NCBI GenBank assembly: GCA_947475295.1
Contig: CANJLF010000020.1
Span: forward strand, 1 to 55,093
DNA from: Fidelibacterota bacterium
Lineage (GTDB): Bacteria > Pseudomonadota > Alphaproteobacteria > Rhodospirillales > Rhodospirillaceae
Direction of reading: 5' to 3'
DNA: 55,093 nt
How positions within the stretch are numbered: position 1 is the stretch's first letter; the number at the start of each line of letters is the position of its first letter. The position numbers were made by a program, and so were the translations under genes. Of the stretch, positions 1 through 8,348 are shown piece by piece. The notes under the pieces were generated by a model. It made no database searches. It had not been told where the DNA came from and worked only from the letters and a program-made list of their open reading frames with translations.

Positions 1-108
1 TATTACAACACGAAGAGACCCCATTCGGCGCTCGGCTATAGACCACCGGCGCCGGTGGCATATAGCCCGATTCCAACGCCACTCGATCAGACCGCTATCA
101 TGCAGTAA
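1..108 (+). CDS. IS3-family transposase (OrfB, integrase core), C-terminal fragment
   Basis: Frame 1 is open from the first base to TAA at 106-108. It reads YYNTKRPHSALGYRPPAPVA and ends ...DQTAIMQ. The block N-x-x-RPHSALGYRPPA is the signature C-terminus of the DDE integrase-type transposase of IS3 elements, which cuts and joins the element ends. The catalytic residues lie upstream, outside the window. Partial by truncation at the window edge, not by mutation that I can see. Confidence 0.85.
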   Translation, partial: YYNTKRPHSALGYRPPAPVAYSPIPTPLDQTAIMQ

Positions 109-146
109 ACTAACATTACGACTGGTACAGAAAATCGGTCAGGTCA
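1..146 (+). mobile_element. Right end of an IS3-family insertion sequence, cut by the window edge
   Basis: The segment holds the last 35 codons of an IS3-type transposase followed by about 38 nt that end in CAGGTCA. Read inward from that end the sequence begins TGACCTGACCG and continues ATTTTCTGTACC, which resembles the terminal inverted repeats of IS407-group IS3 elements. Directly after position 146 the reading frame of FliG resumes, so the element sits inside fliG. Only this end is visible, so the other repeat and the target duplication cannot be checked here. The IS3 family call is firm from the protein; the subgroup is an inference from the terminal sequence. Confidence 0.75.
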
Positions 147-147
147 C

Positions 148-267
148 GTGCGCCTCAAGGACGTGGAAGACGCGCAGAACGCCGTCGTCACGCTGGCCAA
201 GGAGCTGTCAAACTCCGGCCAGATCACCATCTCCGAAGGCAAGGAAGAAGGCGAGCTGGTTTACTAA
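148..267 (+). pseudogene. fliG: Flagellar motor switch protein FliG, C-terminal remnant
   Basis: Directly after the insertion-sequence end the frame reads VRLKDVEDAQNAVVT and closes with EGKEEGELVY and TAA at 265-267. This matches the last 39 residues of alphaproteobacterial FliG, where a conserved MGPVRL-type helix is followed by the KEL-x-x-x-G-x-I tail. FliG is the rotor protein that meets the MotA stator and binds FliM. The rest of the protein is missing on this side of the insertion sequence, so the gene is disrupted, unless the upstream part was rebuilt elsewhere. Its stop codon interlocks with that of the LysR gene on the opposite strand (CTAA, 264-267), suggesting the original chromosomal order is kept on this side. 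Confidence 0.8.
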
Positions 268-1190
268 CCGGCCGCCTTTCTGCTGCACCAGCTGGCAGGC
301 GCCAGCTTCTTCGCAAGAAACTCCGCCAGCACTTCAATGCGCGCAGGCCTTGGTCCGCCGGGCGGCGTGACGATGTACAGCCCGCCCGACGGAATCGTCC
401 AGTCGGTCAGCACGGCTTCGAGCGTGCCGTCGGCCAAGGCGTCGGCGACAAAAAACTCCGGCAACAGCGCGAGACTCACCCCCGCCAGCAGCGCCGGCAT
501 GACGGCGTCGCCGTTATTGGTGCGCAAGGGGCCTGAGGGCCGCACGGCCGCTTCTTCGCCCTTGGCATTGACGAAACGCCAGACATCCGGCGTGCTCTGA
601 TAGGCGTAGCCGAAACAGCTGTGCTCGCTGAGATGCAAGGGATGCGTCGGCTTCCCATGTTTCTTGAAATAGCTGGGTGCGCCGACGACGAGGCGTGTGA
701 TCGGGCACAATCTCCGCGCCACCAGCGATGAGTCGGACATGATGGCGATGCGCAAAGCCATATCGAAGCCGTCGCCAATGATGTCGATGGTGGCATCGCT
801 GAGATGCAGATCGATGGAAACTTCCGGATAGGCCGCGAGGAATTCCGGCAATAGCGGCGCGACCCAGCGCAGGCCGAAGGACATGGGCACGGCGAGGCGG
901 ATCACTCCGCGCGGTGTGCTGGACTGTGCGAGGGTCTCGCTCTCGGCGGCTTCGCCGTCGGCCAAAAGGCGGGCGGCCCGCTCGGCCAAAATGCGCCCGG
1001 CGTCGGTGAGCGCCAGACGCCTGGACGTCCGATTGAACAGCCGCGTGCCCAGCTTGGCTTCCAGGCGGCTCACGGCCTTGGACACGGTCGGTTTGGAGAG
1101 CTGTAACTCCGCCGCTGCGCCTGCGAAAGAGCGCATCTCCACCACTTTGGCGAAGACCGCCAGGCCCTCGAAGTCGGGGAGCGTGGACAT
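264..1190 (-). CDS. LysR-family transcriptional regulator
   Basis: This 308-residue protein has an N-terminal winged helix-turn-helix (about residues 5-65, with SFAGAAAELQLSKPTVSKAV as recognition region) and a C-terminal periplasmic-binding-type effector domain, the standard LysR layout and length. An in-frame TTG at 1220 would add ten residues, but the ATG at 1190 gives the usual MxxLxxF start, so I chose it. It is divergent from an SDR and a pirin gene; LysR proteins commonly control such divergent neighbours, here probably through the palindrome at 1213-1229. The inducer cannot be read from the sequence. AaeR/CrgA-like subfamily resemblance is a guess. Confidence 0.9.
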   Translation of the reverse strand: MSTLPDFEGLAVFAKVVEMRSFAGAAAELQLSKPTVSKAVSRLEAKLGTRLFNRTSRRLALTDAGRILAERAARLLADGEAAESETLAQSSTPRGVIRLAVPMSFGLRWVAPLLPEFLAAYPEVSIDLHLSDATIDIIGDGFDMALRIAIMSDSSLVARRLCPITRLVVGAPSYFKKHGKPTHPLHLSEHSCFGYAYQSTPDVWRFVNAKGEEAAVRPSGPLRTNNGDAVMPALLAGVSLALLPEFFVADALADGTLEAVLTDWTIPSGGLYIVTPPGGPRPARIEVLAEFLAKKLAPASWCSRKAAG

Positions 1191-1212
1191 TATGATTTTA
1201 GCATCAAAATAT

Positions 1213-1229
1213 TGAAACAATGAGTTTCA
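1213..1229. promoter_or_regulatory. Candidate LysR operator: perfect palindrome TGAAAC-N5-GTTTCA
   Basis: The 114-bp region between the divergent lysR and SDR genes contains TGAAACaatgaGTTTCA, two perfect 6-bp arms around 5 bp. A TTGAAA that could act as a -35 element for the SDR gene overlaps its left arm (1212-1217). The position fits autoregulation and control of the SDR-pirin pair. Binding is inferred, not shown. Confidence 0.5.
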
Positions 1230-1304
1230 TTAGTTTCTATTTATGGCCTATTCGGGGAAGCCTATCAAGGGCGGGTTAAACACACCCATTTCAAGGAGGC
1301 TCTC

Positions 1305-2066
1305 ATGTCCAAAGTCCACTCTTCCAAAGTACTCACGGGCAAAGTCGCTCTCGTCACCGGCGGATCGCGCGGCATCGGCGCCGCCACCGCAAGGGCTCTC
1401 GCCGACGCAGGCGCTGACGTCGCCATCAGCTATGCCGCCTCGACCGATAAGGCCAATGCCATTGTCAAAGAACTCGAAGCCAAAGGCGTGAAGGCTGCGG
1501 CCTTCAAGGCCGACCAAGCCGATGCAGCGGCGGTGACTAAGCTGGTGAAGGACGTTGCCGCCAAATTCGGCCGCCTCGATATCCTGGTGAACAACGCCGG
1601 CGTCTTCACGTACGCGCCGGTGGATCAGGCCGATGCCGATGTGGCGGGCTTGCGCCGCCAGCTCGCCATCAACGTCGAAGGCGTTTTTGCCGGGGTCCGC
1701 GCGGCGTCGCAGATCATGGGCGAGGGCGGGCGCATCATCACCATGAGCTCCGGCCTTGCCGTGCGCGGCATGGCGGGCGTTGCCGAATACTCAGCCACCA
1801 AAGCCGCTGTCGTCGGCTTTACCAAGGGCGCGGCCCGCGATCTCGGTCCCCGCAAGATCACCGTGAATGCGCTACAGGTCGGCTCGATCGATACGGATAT
1901 GAATCCGGCGGATGGTCCGTCGGCTGATGGGCAACGCGCCTCCAATGCACTGGGGCGTTACGGCACGCCTGAGGAAATCGCTGCCGCTGTTGTGTTTCTG
2001 GCGAGCCCAGCAGCGTCCTTCGTCACCGGCAGCTTGATGGCGGTGGACGGCGGCTACGGCGCCTAA
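1305..2066 (+). CDS. Short-chain dehydrogenase/reductase (3-oxoacyl-ACP reductase-like)
   Basis: A 253-residue classical SDR. The cofactor motif TGGSRGIG lies at residues 18-25, NNAG near 96-99 and the catalytic pair Y162-x-x-x-K166 (YSATK), with a serine about 13 residues before the tyrosine. Such enzymes use NAD(P)H to reduce or oxidise carbonyl/alcohol groups; the substrate is not predictable. The start has a strong ribosome binding site (AAGGAGG six bases before the ATG). It is 22 nt ahead of a pirin gene on the same strand, and a LysR gene is divergent, so the two are probably one LysR-controlled unit for some aromatic or redox-stress response. Confidence 0.92.
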   Translation: MSKVHSSKVLTGKVALVTGGSRGIGAATARALADAGADVAISYAASTDKANAIVKELEAKGVKAAAFKADQADAAAVTKLVKDVAAKFGRLDILVNNAGVFTYAPVDQADADVAGLRRQLAINVEGVFAGVRAASQIMGEGGRIITMSSGLAVRGMAGVAEYSATKAAVVGFTKGAARDLGPRKITVNALQVGSIDTDMNPADGPSADGQRASNALGRYGTPEEIAAAVVFLASPAASFVTGSLMAVDGGYGA

Positions 2067-2088
2067 GGAAAGCGAAAGGAAAATTGTC

Positions 2089-2787
2089 ATGATTGAACGC
2101 AGATCCTTCGATACCCTGGGCGGTGCCAACCACGGTTGGCTCAACGCCAAGCATCACTTCTCGTTCGCCGAGTATCACGATCCGGCGCGCGTGCACTTCG
2201 GTGCACTGCGCGTCTGGAACGACGACGAGATCGCGCCCGAAACCGGCTTTCCGCCGCATCCGCACGCGAACATGGAGATCATCACCTATGTCCGCAAAGG
2301 CGCCATCACCCACGAGGACAGCCTTGGCAACAAAGGCCGCACGGAAGCCGGCGACGTTCAGGTCATGAGCGCCGGCACCGGCATCCGTCACGCCGAGTAC
2401 AATCTGGAGAAGGAACCGACCACGCTGTTCCAGATTTGGATCATGCCGACGCGTAACGGCGGCGCACCGTCCTGGGGCGCGAAGCCGTTCCCGAAGAGCG
2501 ACCGCTCCGGGCGTTTTGTGACGCTGGCCAGCGGCTTCCCCGAAGACAAGGACGCACTGCCCATCCGCACCGATGCGCGGGTGCTGGGGGCAACCTTGAA
2601 GGCGGGGGAGGTGATCGAGTATCCGCTGGGGGCCAGCCGCAAGGGCTATCTCGTGCCGGCCGTGGGCGCGGTCGAGGTCAACGGCGTGCGCATCAACCAC
2701 CGCGACGGCGCGGCCATCTCGCAGGAGGGCTCGCTCAAGATCAAGGCGCTGGAAGATGCCGAAGTCGTGATGGTGGACGCGGCGTGA
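2089..2787 (+). CDS. Pirin family protein
   Basis: A bicupin of 232 residues. The N-terminal cupin keeps all four pirin metal ligands: H57 and H59 (in PPHPHANMEI), H101 and E103 (in GIRHAEYN). Bacterial pirins of this YhhW/quercetinase type bind Fe or Ni/Cu and can open flavonols such as quercetin with dioxygen; others act as redox sensors. Complete metal site suggests activity. A purine-rich AAGGAAA precedes the start, and the gene follows the SDR by 22 nt, so it is likely co-transcribed under the divergent LysR protein. Confidence 0.93.
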   Translation: MIERRSFDTLGGANHGWLNAKHHFSFAEYHDPARVHFGALRVWNDDEIAPETGFPPHPHANMEIITYVRKGAITHEDSLGNKGRTEAGDVQVMSAGTGIRHAEYNLEKEPTTLFQIWIMPTRNGGAPSWGAKPFPKSDRSGRFVTLASGFPEDKDALPIRTDARVLGATLKAGEVIEYPLGASRKGYLVPAVGAVEVNGVRINHRDGAAISQEGSLKIKALEDAEVVMVDAA

Positions 2788-2931
2788 CGCTTTAACTCAG
2801 GACGTGGGCGAACCGCTTTCTCGCCTCACTTCCTGGGTTTCCAGATCAAGATCGGAAAGTTGGAATCATTTCCGTTCAAGTCGACGATAGTTTTGTGCAG
2901 TTCCGCCGCAGATTCATCGTCAGAGCACCGT

Positions 2932-4137
2932 CTATTTAGCTGTCGACCGTCGCTTACTTTTCACCCCTTGCTTTGCGCGAACGCCAAGGGAAGCGAGCTT
3001 CTTGAGATAAGAGGAAATCTCAAATCCCTCAAGCAAAGTAAAGCCAAGCGCCAACGCATTTTCGATGACCGTTGGGCTGTGACAATGCAGGATCACGCAT
3101 CTATCTGATCCCAACTTCGATAGGCGCCAGTCATTCGACGTGACTTCAGCCGCATCAAATGAAGGCTTGTCCAAAGGGAACGAATTTCGCCAGTCGAATT
3201 TGTATTGGCCGTAGATGTCTGGCAGCCCTTCTGTCGAGCCGCATAAATATTTTGCAGGCACGCCATCGACGATGACCGACCACCCGGCGTCATGTATTGA
3301 ACGCACAGCCGATGCCGCAGCTTCCGGAAAGGCCTGCATTTCCGCAAAATCAAATTCAGCAGAAAGCTTCGGTGATTGTGGCTCATTATTCAAAGCCAGA
3401 ATCCCTTGGAACTTGTCAGATAGTACAGTTTGGAGATGTAGGTTCACAGAAACGGGCTCATGCTGCTGCAGCCGATCGCGAAATAGGTGCGCCAGAACTC
3501 GATAATCCAGAATTCTTGTGACCTCAGAAAACAGCCAGGGCTTCTTCTTAAGATTGACGCGGGCTAATCGCCCAAGCTCAGACATATCGACAACCAACTC
3601 GCTCTGCACGATGCGAGGTTGATCGGGTCCGCTAAAGTCGTAGACGGGTCGCTCACGAATGAGGTTGCTCATGTCCGCTACTCTGAGCATTTGCTCAATA
3701 TTGATGAGGTGATCGACATCTTTTACCCGACTGGTGTCGACTTGTTCACTCGTTGCCAGATCCGATTGAGTCTCAAATGGGTCTGATCCAAGGGCCGCAA
3801 ATATCTGGTGCGATTCATTTGGAATATGAAACGACTGAAACGTAAGTTTCCCGAGGTGCTGCGCAGTCAGGAAATCGTCGATCTTCCGCATTTCCTGCAA
3901 GATGCGCCGGGCCGAGCGCTCATCGGTGACAATAGCGGACTGCCAGTTATTAAAGGCGATAGCGGTGCTAGTATCAGAGCCGCCTAACGCGAGGAGTTTC
4001 ATTCTCATGGAATGTGACGTGCTAGACTGCTGTTCACTTTCAGGCACAGCGAAGGTCGCGACAATGGCGACGCCTTTTGTACCCAAAGCACGCTTGTGCT
4101 TGATCTGCTGCAATAGCTCGTTGCGAGGGTCCGACAT
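2932..4137 (-). CDS. Degenerate EAL-domain-like protein, probably not an active phosphodiesterase
   Basis: A 401-residue soluble protein with no signal peptide. The C-terminal half follows the skeleton of an EAL domain: VSVNLHLQTVLS (about 229-240) for the SVNLS strand, AEFDFAEM for the E-rich strand, VDG near 290 for the DDFG strand and ALALGFTLLEGFEIS near 363-376 for the final ALxxGxxxxQGY strand. The EAL signature and the metal-binding acidic residues are absent, so cyclic di-GMP hydrolysis is unlikely; a binding or protein-contact role is possible. The N-terminal 150 residues are unrecognised. I take the ATG at 4137 rather than TTG two codons upstream. It lies next to a broken HD-GYP gene, which supports a cyclic di-GMP context. 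The fold assignment is by eye. Confidence 0.6.
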   Translation of the reverse strand: MSDPRNELLQQIKHKRALGTKGVAIVATFAVPESEQQSSTSHSMRMKLLALGGSDTSTAIAFNNWQSAIVTDERSARRILQEMRKIDDFLTAQHLGKLTFQSFHIPNESHQIFAALGSDPFETQSDLATSEQVDTSRVKDVDHLINIEQMLRVADMSNLIRERPVYDFSGPDQPRIVQSELVVDMSELGRLARVNLKKKPWLFSEVTRILDYRVLAHLFRDRLQQHEPVSVNLHLQTVLSDKFQGILALNNEPQSPKLSAEFDFAEMQAFPEAAASAVRSIHDAGWSVIVDGVPAKYLCGSTEGLPDIYGQYKFDWRNSFPLDKPSFDAAEVTSNDWRLSKLGSDRCVILHCHSPTVIENALALGFTLLEGFEISSYLKKLASLGVRAKQGVKSKRRSTAK

Positions 4138-4227
4138 TGTCAAATTTCACCAGTCATTCGCATTCGGATCATATTGATGGCCCGAATCGCGAGAGGGAAT
4201 CATATCCGCTAGCCGCCGTGCGAAGAC

Positions 4228-5016
4228 TTAAGGCATGTCTTTTAGTGCTTTCATGCTGTCGTCTACGACGTCTTCGCTTAGATTAACGTCGCGATCAGCG
4301 ATCAGGGTCCCTATGACAAATTCTTTCGTCAAAGCGCGCCGATAAGGCCTTGAATTCACTATCGAATCTAACGTATCGGCGGCTGCGATAATTTAAGCCC
4401 CCTGAAGGATGGCTCCATTCTTGAGCCCTCGCGGATAACCACTTCCGTCCAGCCTCTGATGATGTTGATAAGCGATTTCGGCACCGGGAAAATCTGTCTC
4501 AATTGGCTTGGGAATTTCATATCCATGTCGGGCATGAGTCCGAATGACTTGCATTTCAAGATCCTCCAGTCTGGAAGTCTTTGCTAGGTCATCAATCGGA
4601 ATAGCAGTCTTTCCGACGTCGTGGACACTGGCGGCAGCCACTGTCACCTCACGCCCCACATTTGAAAGCCCAATGTTTACGGCAATGCGCTCGCTCAACG
4701 ACGTTACAAAGGAATGGTGCCTCGCGGTGGGCGCATCACGAGTTCCTAGCGCCTCGCCCAACGCTTGACCTATTTTTCGATGCAGCATGTACAGCTTGTC
4801 TTCGGTCTCCGTCGCATTGCGTTCCGCCAGTCTCCGATCTGATATATTAGTGATAAACCCGATATAATAGCTGGGCCGTCCGTCATCTCCCGGCTCGCCA
4901 GCCTGCACACCGACGGCAACGTCGAGTATTTTGCCCGACTTTGTTTTGTAGCGCACTTCCAGCGCCGGCGCCTCTGCCGGGCCCCACGAAAGATCCCCGA
5001 GTGTTCGAGGTGCGGC
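4228..5016 (-). pseudogene. PAS / HD-GYP phosphodiesterase gene, 5' truncated and broken by an in-frame stop
   Basis: The open part (GTG 4956 to TAA 4393) encodes the end of a PAS/PAC domain (KSGKILDVAVGV ... YYIGFITNISDRR) and most of an HD-GYP domain: HH and HD-VGK metal ligands (HDVGKTAIP), then HHQRLDGSGYPRGL. After QGA comes TAA (4395-4393), yet the same frame continues for 54 codons with IIAAADTLDSIVNSRPYRRAL and the usual HD-GYP tail, ending at TAA 4228. The frame is also open upstream of the GTG to TAA at 5017-5019, and reads as PAS sequence, so the N-terminus is missing: it abuts the stop of the FMN-binding gene. Intact HD-GYP proteins hydrolyse cyclic di-GMP to pGpG/GMP. With the nonsense codon the last metal-site region is lost. 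Confidence 0.8.
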
Positions 5017-5019
5017 TTA

Positions 5020-5532
5020 CTAAAGGTTTTTGAGCGCTTCGTTGTAGGTGACGAGCACCCGGCGCACGCCGTCCGTGATATGGCGCGACGACAGCGTGGA
5101 GCCCGAGATCGTGGGCACGTAGCGCCGTTCTCCCGCCCTTTGCCCAATGAACTGAGCCCGCCATTCCGGCATGGTGACGGCGTTGTAGTCGGCCAGGCAT
5201 TCCAATATTTCGATTCCCCGCACGGCTCCGGTGTCGTCCAGTGCGACGGCATAGGTAATAGTGTCGTCCTTGCCTTGGACTTGGTCGAGGATGAACCAGC
5301 CGCCCGCCGCGCCTGAAACGCGCCAGGCCTTGACCTGATAGTCGTACACCGGCACGCGGGCATCTTCGGCAATGCCCTCCGCCTGGCTGTTGCTGAGTCT
5401 GACGAACTGCTCTGTGAATGTCGCGCCGGGAAACAGCAGGGCCTGCGCCTGGCTTTGGCTCATGAAGATCGTGGCGCCGGCCGGTGCGGCCATAACCAGG
5501 GCGGCGGGGATCAATAGGAATTGCGCGCGCAT
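5020..5532 (-). CDS. Exported FMN-binding (flavinylated) domain protein
   Basis: A 170-residue protein with an N-terminal signal peptide (about residues 1-20, MRAQFLLIPAALVMAAPAGA) and a single FMN_bind domain. The motif SGST at 143-146, within VPTISGSTLSS, fits the S/T-G-x-T site at which ApbE attaches FMN through a phosphoester bond in NqrC/RnfG-like proteins. The family passes electrons on the outer face of the membrane. No ApbE, quinol oxidoreductase or membrane partner is encoded in the window, so the redox partner is unknown. I placed the start at the ATG at 5532; a longer frame exists but would bury the signal peptide. Its stop lies immediately upstream of the truncated HD-GYP gene. 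Confidence 0.8.
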   Translation of the reverse strand: MRAQFLLIPAALVMAAPAGATIFMSQSQAQALLFPGATFTEQFVRLSNSQAEGIAEDARVPVYDYQVKAWRVSGAAGGWFILDQVQGKDDTITYAVALDDTGAVRGIEILECLADYNAVTMPEWRAQFIGQRAGERRYVPTISGSTLSSRHITDGVRRVLVTYNEALKNL

Positions 5533-5575
5533 GACGTCACTATAACGCGGGAATGGGGCAGAAGTTTGCGAAGGC

Positions 5576-6169
5576 TCAACCCTTGAGTTTATCGAGGAGC
5601 TTGTGCCATGCCGGCCAGGCTTCCACCACGGCGGCGAACTCGGCGTATCCGGCCGCGCCGGGATGTACGCCGTCGCCGGCCTTAGCTTCACCGTGCCACT
5701 GTTTGAAATCCGCCGAAGCCGCGCAGGTATCTAAGAAAGGGACGCCGAGGCTGTCGCACAACTCTTTAATGGCGCGCGTCCTTGCAAAAGTTTCATCGGT
5801 CTCATCGCGAGAGCGCGGCGAAGCGATGAACAAGACGGGCCACTGCCGCTGGGCAGCAGAAAGAATAGCCCGGGTATTATCGATCTGCTGTTCGGTGCTC
5901 ACGCGCGGTGCCCCTTGTTCTATGCGCTGGTCATTGGCGCCGAAGGAAAACACCACGCCGCACTTGAATTCGGGTGGAAGGCGCACGCCGGCTTCTGCGT
6001 GCCAGATCGCCCTGACGTCCTTGCTGGTCGCCCGCCGGATGCCGCAGTTATAGGCAGTGACATCCTCGCCGCGCGTTCGCGCGCTCGCGCAGATGCGTCC
6101 CACCCATCCCTGATACAGCGGATCGCCGAAGCCGTTGACAAAAGAGTCGCCGAAAAAGGCGATACGCAC
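5576..6169 (-). CDS. SGNH/GDSL-family hydrolase
   Basis: A 197-residue protein with the SGNH blocks: GDS with catalytic S9 (FFGDSFVNGFG), a central GAND asparagine, and the C-terminal D166-x-x-H169 pair (GDGVHPGAAGY). These enzymes are esterases, lipases or acyl-thioesterases. No signal peptide is evident, pointing to a cytoplasmic esterase. The start is GTG at 6169, only one base after the stop of the upstream alpha/beta hydrolase gene, so translation is probably coupled. The substrate cannot be deduced. Confidence 0.88.
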   Translation of the reverse strand: MRIAFFGDSFVNGFGDPLYQGWVGRICASARTRGEDVTAYNCGIRRATSKDVRAIWHAEAGVRLPPEFKCGVVFSFGANDQRIEQGAPRVSTEQQIDNTRAILSAAQRQWPVLFIASPRSRDETDETFARTRAIKELCDSLGVPFLDTCAASADFKQWHGEAKAGDGVHPGAAGYAEFAAVVEAWPAWHKLLDKLKG

Positions 6170-6170
6170 C

Positions 6171-8267
6171 TTAGCGCGTTCCTAAGTACGCGCAGCTTTC
6201 ATCGGCGCGCGCGCGGGCGGTGACCCGGTCATAGAACGCGCCGGCCCGCTCGATCATCGGATTGACGTCGCTGCCCAGGATCAGCTCCTTTTCCGCCAAG
6301 GCCAGCGTGGCGGCGGCAAAGGCTTTGGTATAGGCCTCGCGCGTGGGATAGCGCTCTTTGATCGAGGGGCGCGGATCTCCGCCCGCCAAGCGCTCGTTCT
6401 CATCGACCTCGAAGGGCAGGAAGCTGCCGTCGGCGCGGGCCAGACGCTCGGGCGCTCCGGTGGCGGCGTTCTGCATGTTCCAGCCAACGTAAGTGCCAAG
6501 CGGCACGCTGATGGCGGGCAGGCGGATGCCGCCTTTGTCCAGCCCGTCGGCGTCGGCCAGCGGCACGAGGACACTGAAGGTCTTGCCTATGCGCGGCGGC
6601 ACAATGTCGGCCACGCCGTCGGTGGCCAAGCGCGCGCCGAAATCCAAACGCGGCGGCTCCAGGGTCCGCGTCGGGCTGCGCTGTCCCGGAATCTTGGGGA
6701 ATTTCTCGAGATACTGAGCGATGCGGCCCAGACTTCCGTCGGCCAATTGCGGCAACATGGATGGCGGCGGATCTTTCTTCAGGGTCACCCAGCCGTCGAG
6801 GTGCAATAGCATGGCGCGCAGCAGGGGCCGGTAATCGAGCGGATCGCGGCAGTTGGCAAGGGTGCCGCGTTCACCGGCAGCGCTTAAGGCCTGGGCGCCG
6901 CCGGCGATCATATAAATGCGCGCGCGGGCGTCGGCCGCCAGATCGGCGCTGCCGTCCACGGCCGTGTGGGTGAGGGACGCGCCGTGCGCCCAGTATTCCG
7001 TAGCGGTGTTGATGTAGAATAGCTTCGGCACGCTGCCCGCCGCCGCCGCGCGATCCAGAACGCTCGCGGCTTCTTTAGTGATGGGATCGGTTTGCGCCGC
7101 CGTGGCGAAGGGAAAGCTGTCGCCCGGAAAATCCAGATCAACATCGGAACTGAAAGCGCGCCCGCCTTGCGCGAAGCGGGCGTTGAACGCGCCGCGCCCC
7201 GCGCCGGCCGCGCCCAGTAGCGCACCGTCGAAGGCCATGCGCCCGCGTCCGTCGGCGGTGAGACCGTAATAAACCAGGCTTTGCAGCACCCGGGCACTTT
7301 GCGTGTTGCCGAAGGCCAGCACGGCTTTTGGCAATTCCCCGCCGCCGGCTGTCAAAGGATTTGGTGCGCCGCTGCGATCCACGCGCTCGTGACGGAAGAA
7401 CAGCAAGGCGTCGCGGATCGCGGCGAGGCCAAGCCCCGCCACACGCGGTCCGCGCACAGTATAAGTGAGGGAATAAATGAGCCCCGGCTTGAAGCCGCCC
7501 TCCAGCGTAATGACGGCAGGATCAAAAACCGTGCGCCCTTCGGCGTCATAGCCGAAGTGCCAGCGATTGCGCGCGATGGCCGTGCGTGGACCCAGCGCGG
7601 TTTCGCGCACCGTCAGCAGGTCGTTGGGATCGTCGGGCGAAGCCGGTTCGATGCCGATGGTGCCCGGCGCCACGTGGCGGGCAGAGTTTGCCGGCTGGTT
7701 GACGCTGACTTCACCGCCCGCGCGGCCATACAGCGGTTTGCCGCCGTCGCTTGCCACCGGCAAGTCGGCCCGCAAGCGTCCGCCGCCCAGCGGCACGTCC
7801 CAGCTCCAACCCGTGGACAGGACGGCGTAGCCCTGTTCCATGAGAAAGCCGTTGCCGGCGTCGGCCGCCGTCAGCGGCAAGTTGTTGGCGCCGGCATCGT
7901 TGAGACTTCCCAGGAGGGTGAAGTCGCCGCGGTTGGCGGGCTCGAACAGCAAGCGGCCGTTGCCGCGCGCGGGGTCGAGCGGCTTTAACAGAATGAAATC
8001 GGCGGCGAAGGTCACGCGCCCTTGCGCATCGCGCGGGGCGAGGCGGATATCGGCAATAGCTTGGTTCTCGGGTGCCGCGGCTTCGACGGCGAAATAGAGG
8101 CGTCCGCGCAGGCGCTCGTAAGGTCCGACGTTGCCGAAGGATTTGCCCTCGGCCAGCACCGTGCGTTCCAGCACCTCGATGCGGTCGACTTCGGCCGAGG
8201 CCCGCGCGCTTATAAAAAGCAGCGCGCCCAACACCACGGCATATAGCCCCGCGATCACATCTCTCAT
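6171..8267 (-). CDS. Large exported alpha/beta-hydrolase-domain protein
   Basis: A 698-residue protein beginning with a clear signal peptide (MRDVIAGLYAVVLGALLFIS then ARASA). The body resembles the Abhydrolase_10 type of proteobacterial secreted hydrolases, with AFGNTQSARVLQ as the likely nucleophile-serine turn (near residue 305) and conserved blocks such as FEPANRGD, LSTGWSWD and VGWNMQNA. Substrate is unknown; esters are likely. The reading frame is open about 430 bp further upstream, but this overlaps the divergent SulP gene and is without hydrophobic leader, so the ATG at 8267 is chosen. It leads into the GDSL gene with a 1-nt gap, making a two-gene hydrolase unit. Confidence 0.82.
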   Translation of the reverse strand: MRDVIAGLYAVVLGALLFISARASAEVDRIEVLERTVLAEGKSFGNVGPYERLRGRLYFAVEAAAPENQAIADIRLAPRDAQGRVTFAADFILLKPLDPARGNGRLLFEPANRGDFTLLGSLNDAGANNLPLTAADAGNGFLMEQGYAVLSTGWSWDVPLGGGRLRADLPVASDGGKPLYGRAGGEVSVNQPANSARHVAPGTIGIEPASPDDPNDLLTVRETALGPRTAIARNRWHFGYDAEGRTVFDPAVITLEGGFKPGLIYSLTYTVRGPRVAGLGLAAIRDALLFFRHERVDRSGAPNPLTAGGGELPKAVLAFGNTQSARVLQSLVYYGLTADGRGRMAFDGALLGAAGAGRGAFNARFAQGGRAFSSDVDLDFPGDSFPFATAAQTDPITKEAASVLDRAAAAGSVPKLFYINTATEYWAHGASLTHTAVDGSADLAADARARIYMIAGGAQALSAAGERGTLANCRDPLDYRPLLRAMLLHLDGWVTLKKDPPPSMLPQLADGSLGRIAQYLEKFPKIPGQRSPTRTLEPPRLDFGARLATDGVADIVPPRIGKTFSVLVPLADADGLDKGGIRLPAISVPLGTYVGWNMQNAATGAPERLARADGSFLPFEVDENERLAGGDPRPSIKERYPTREAYTKAFAAATLALAEKELILGSDVNPMIERAGAFYDRVTARARADESCAYLGTR

Positions 8268-8348
8268 CTCAAGCCCTCTGGACAGGTCCCTTTCGCAGTA
8301 TGCCCAATCTTTGGCTATAGTCCCAAGCTGGAATTTGGAGGGGACGGC

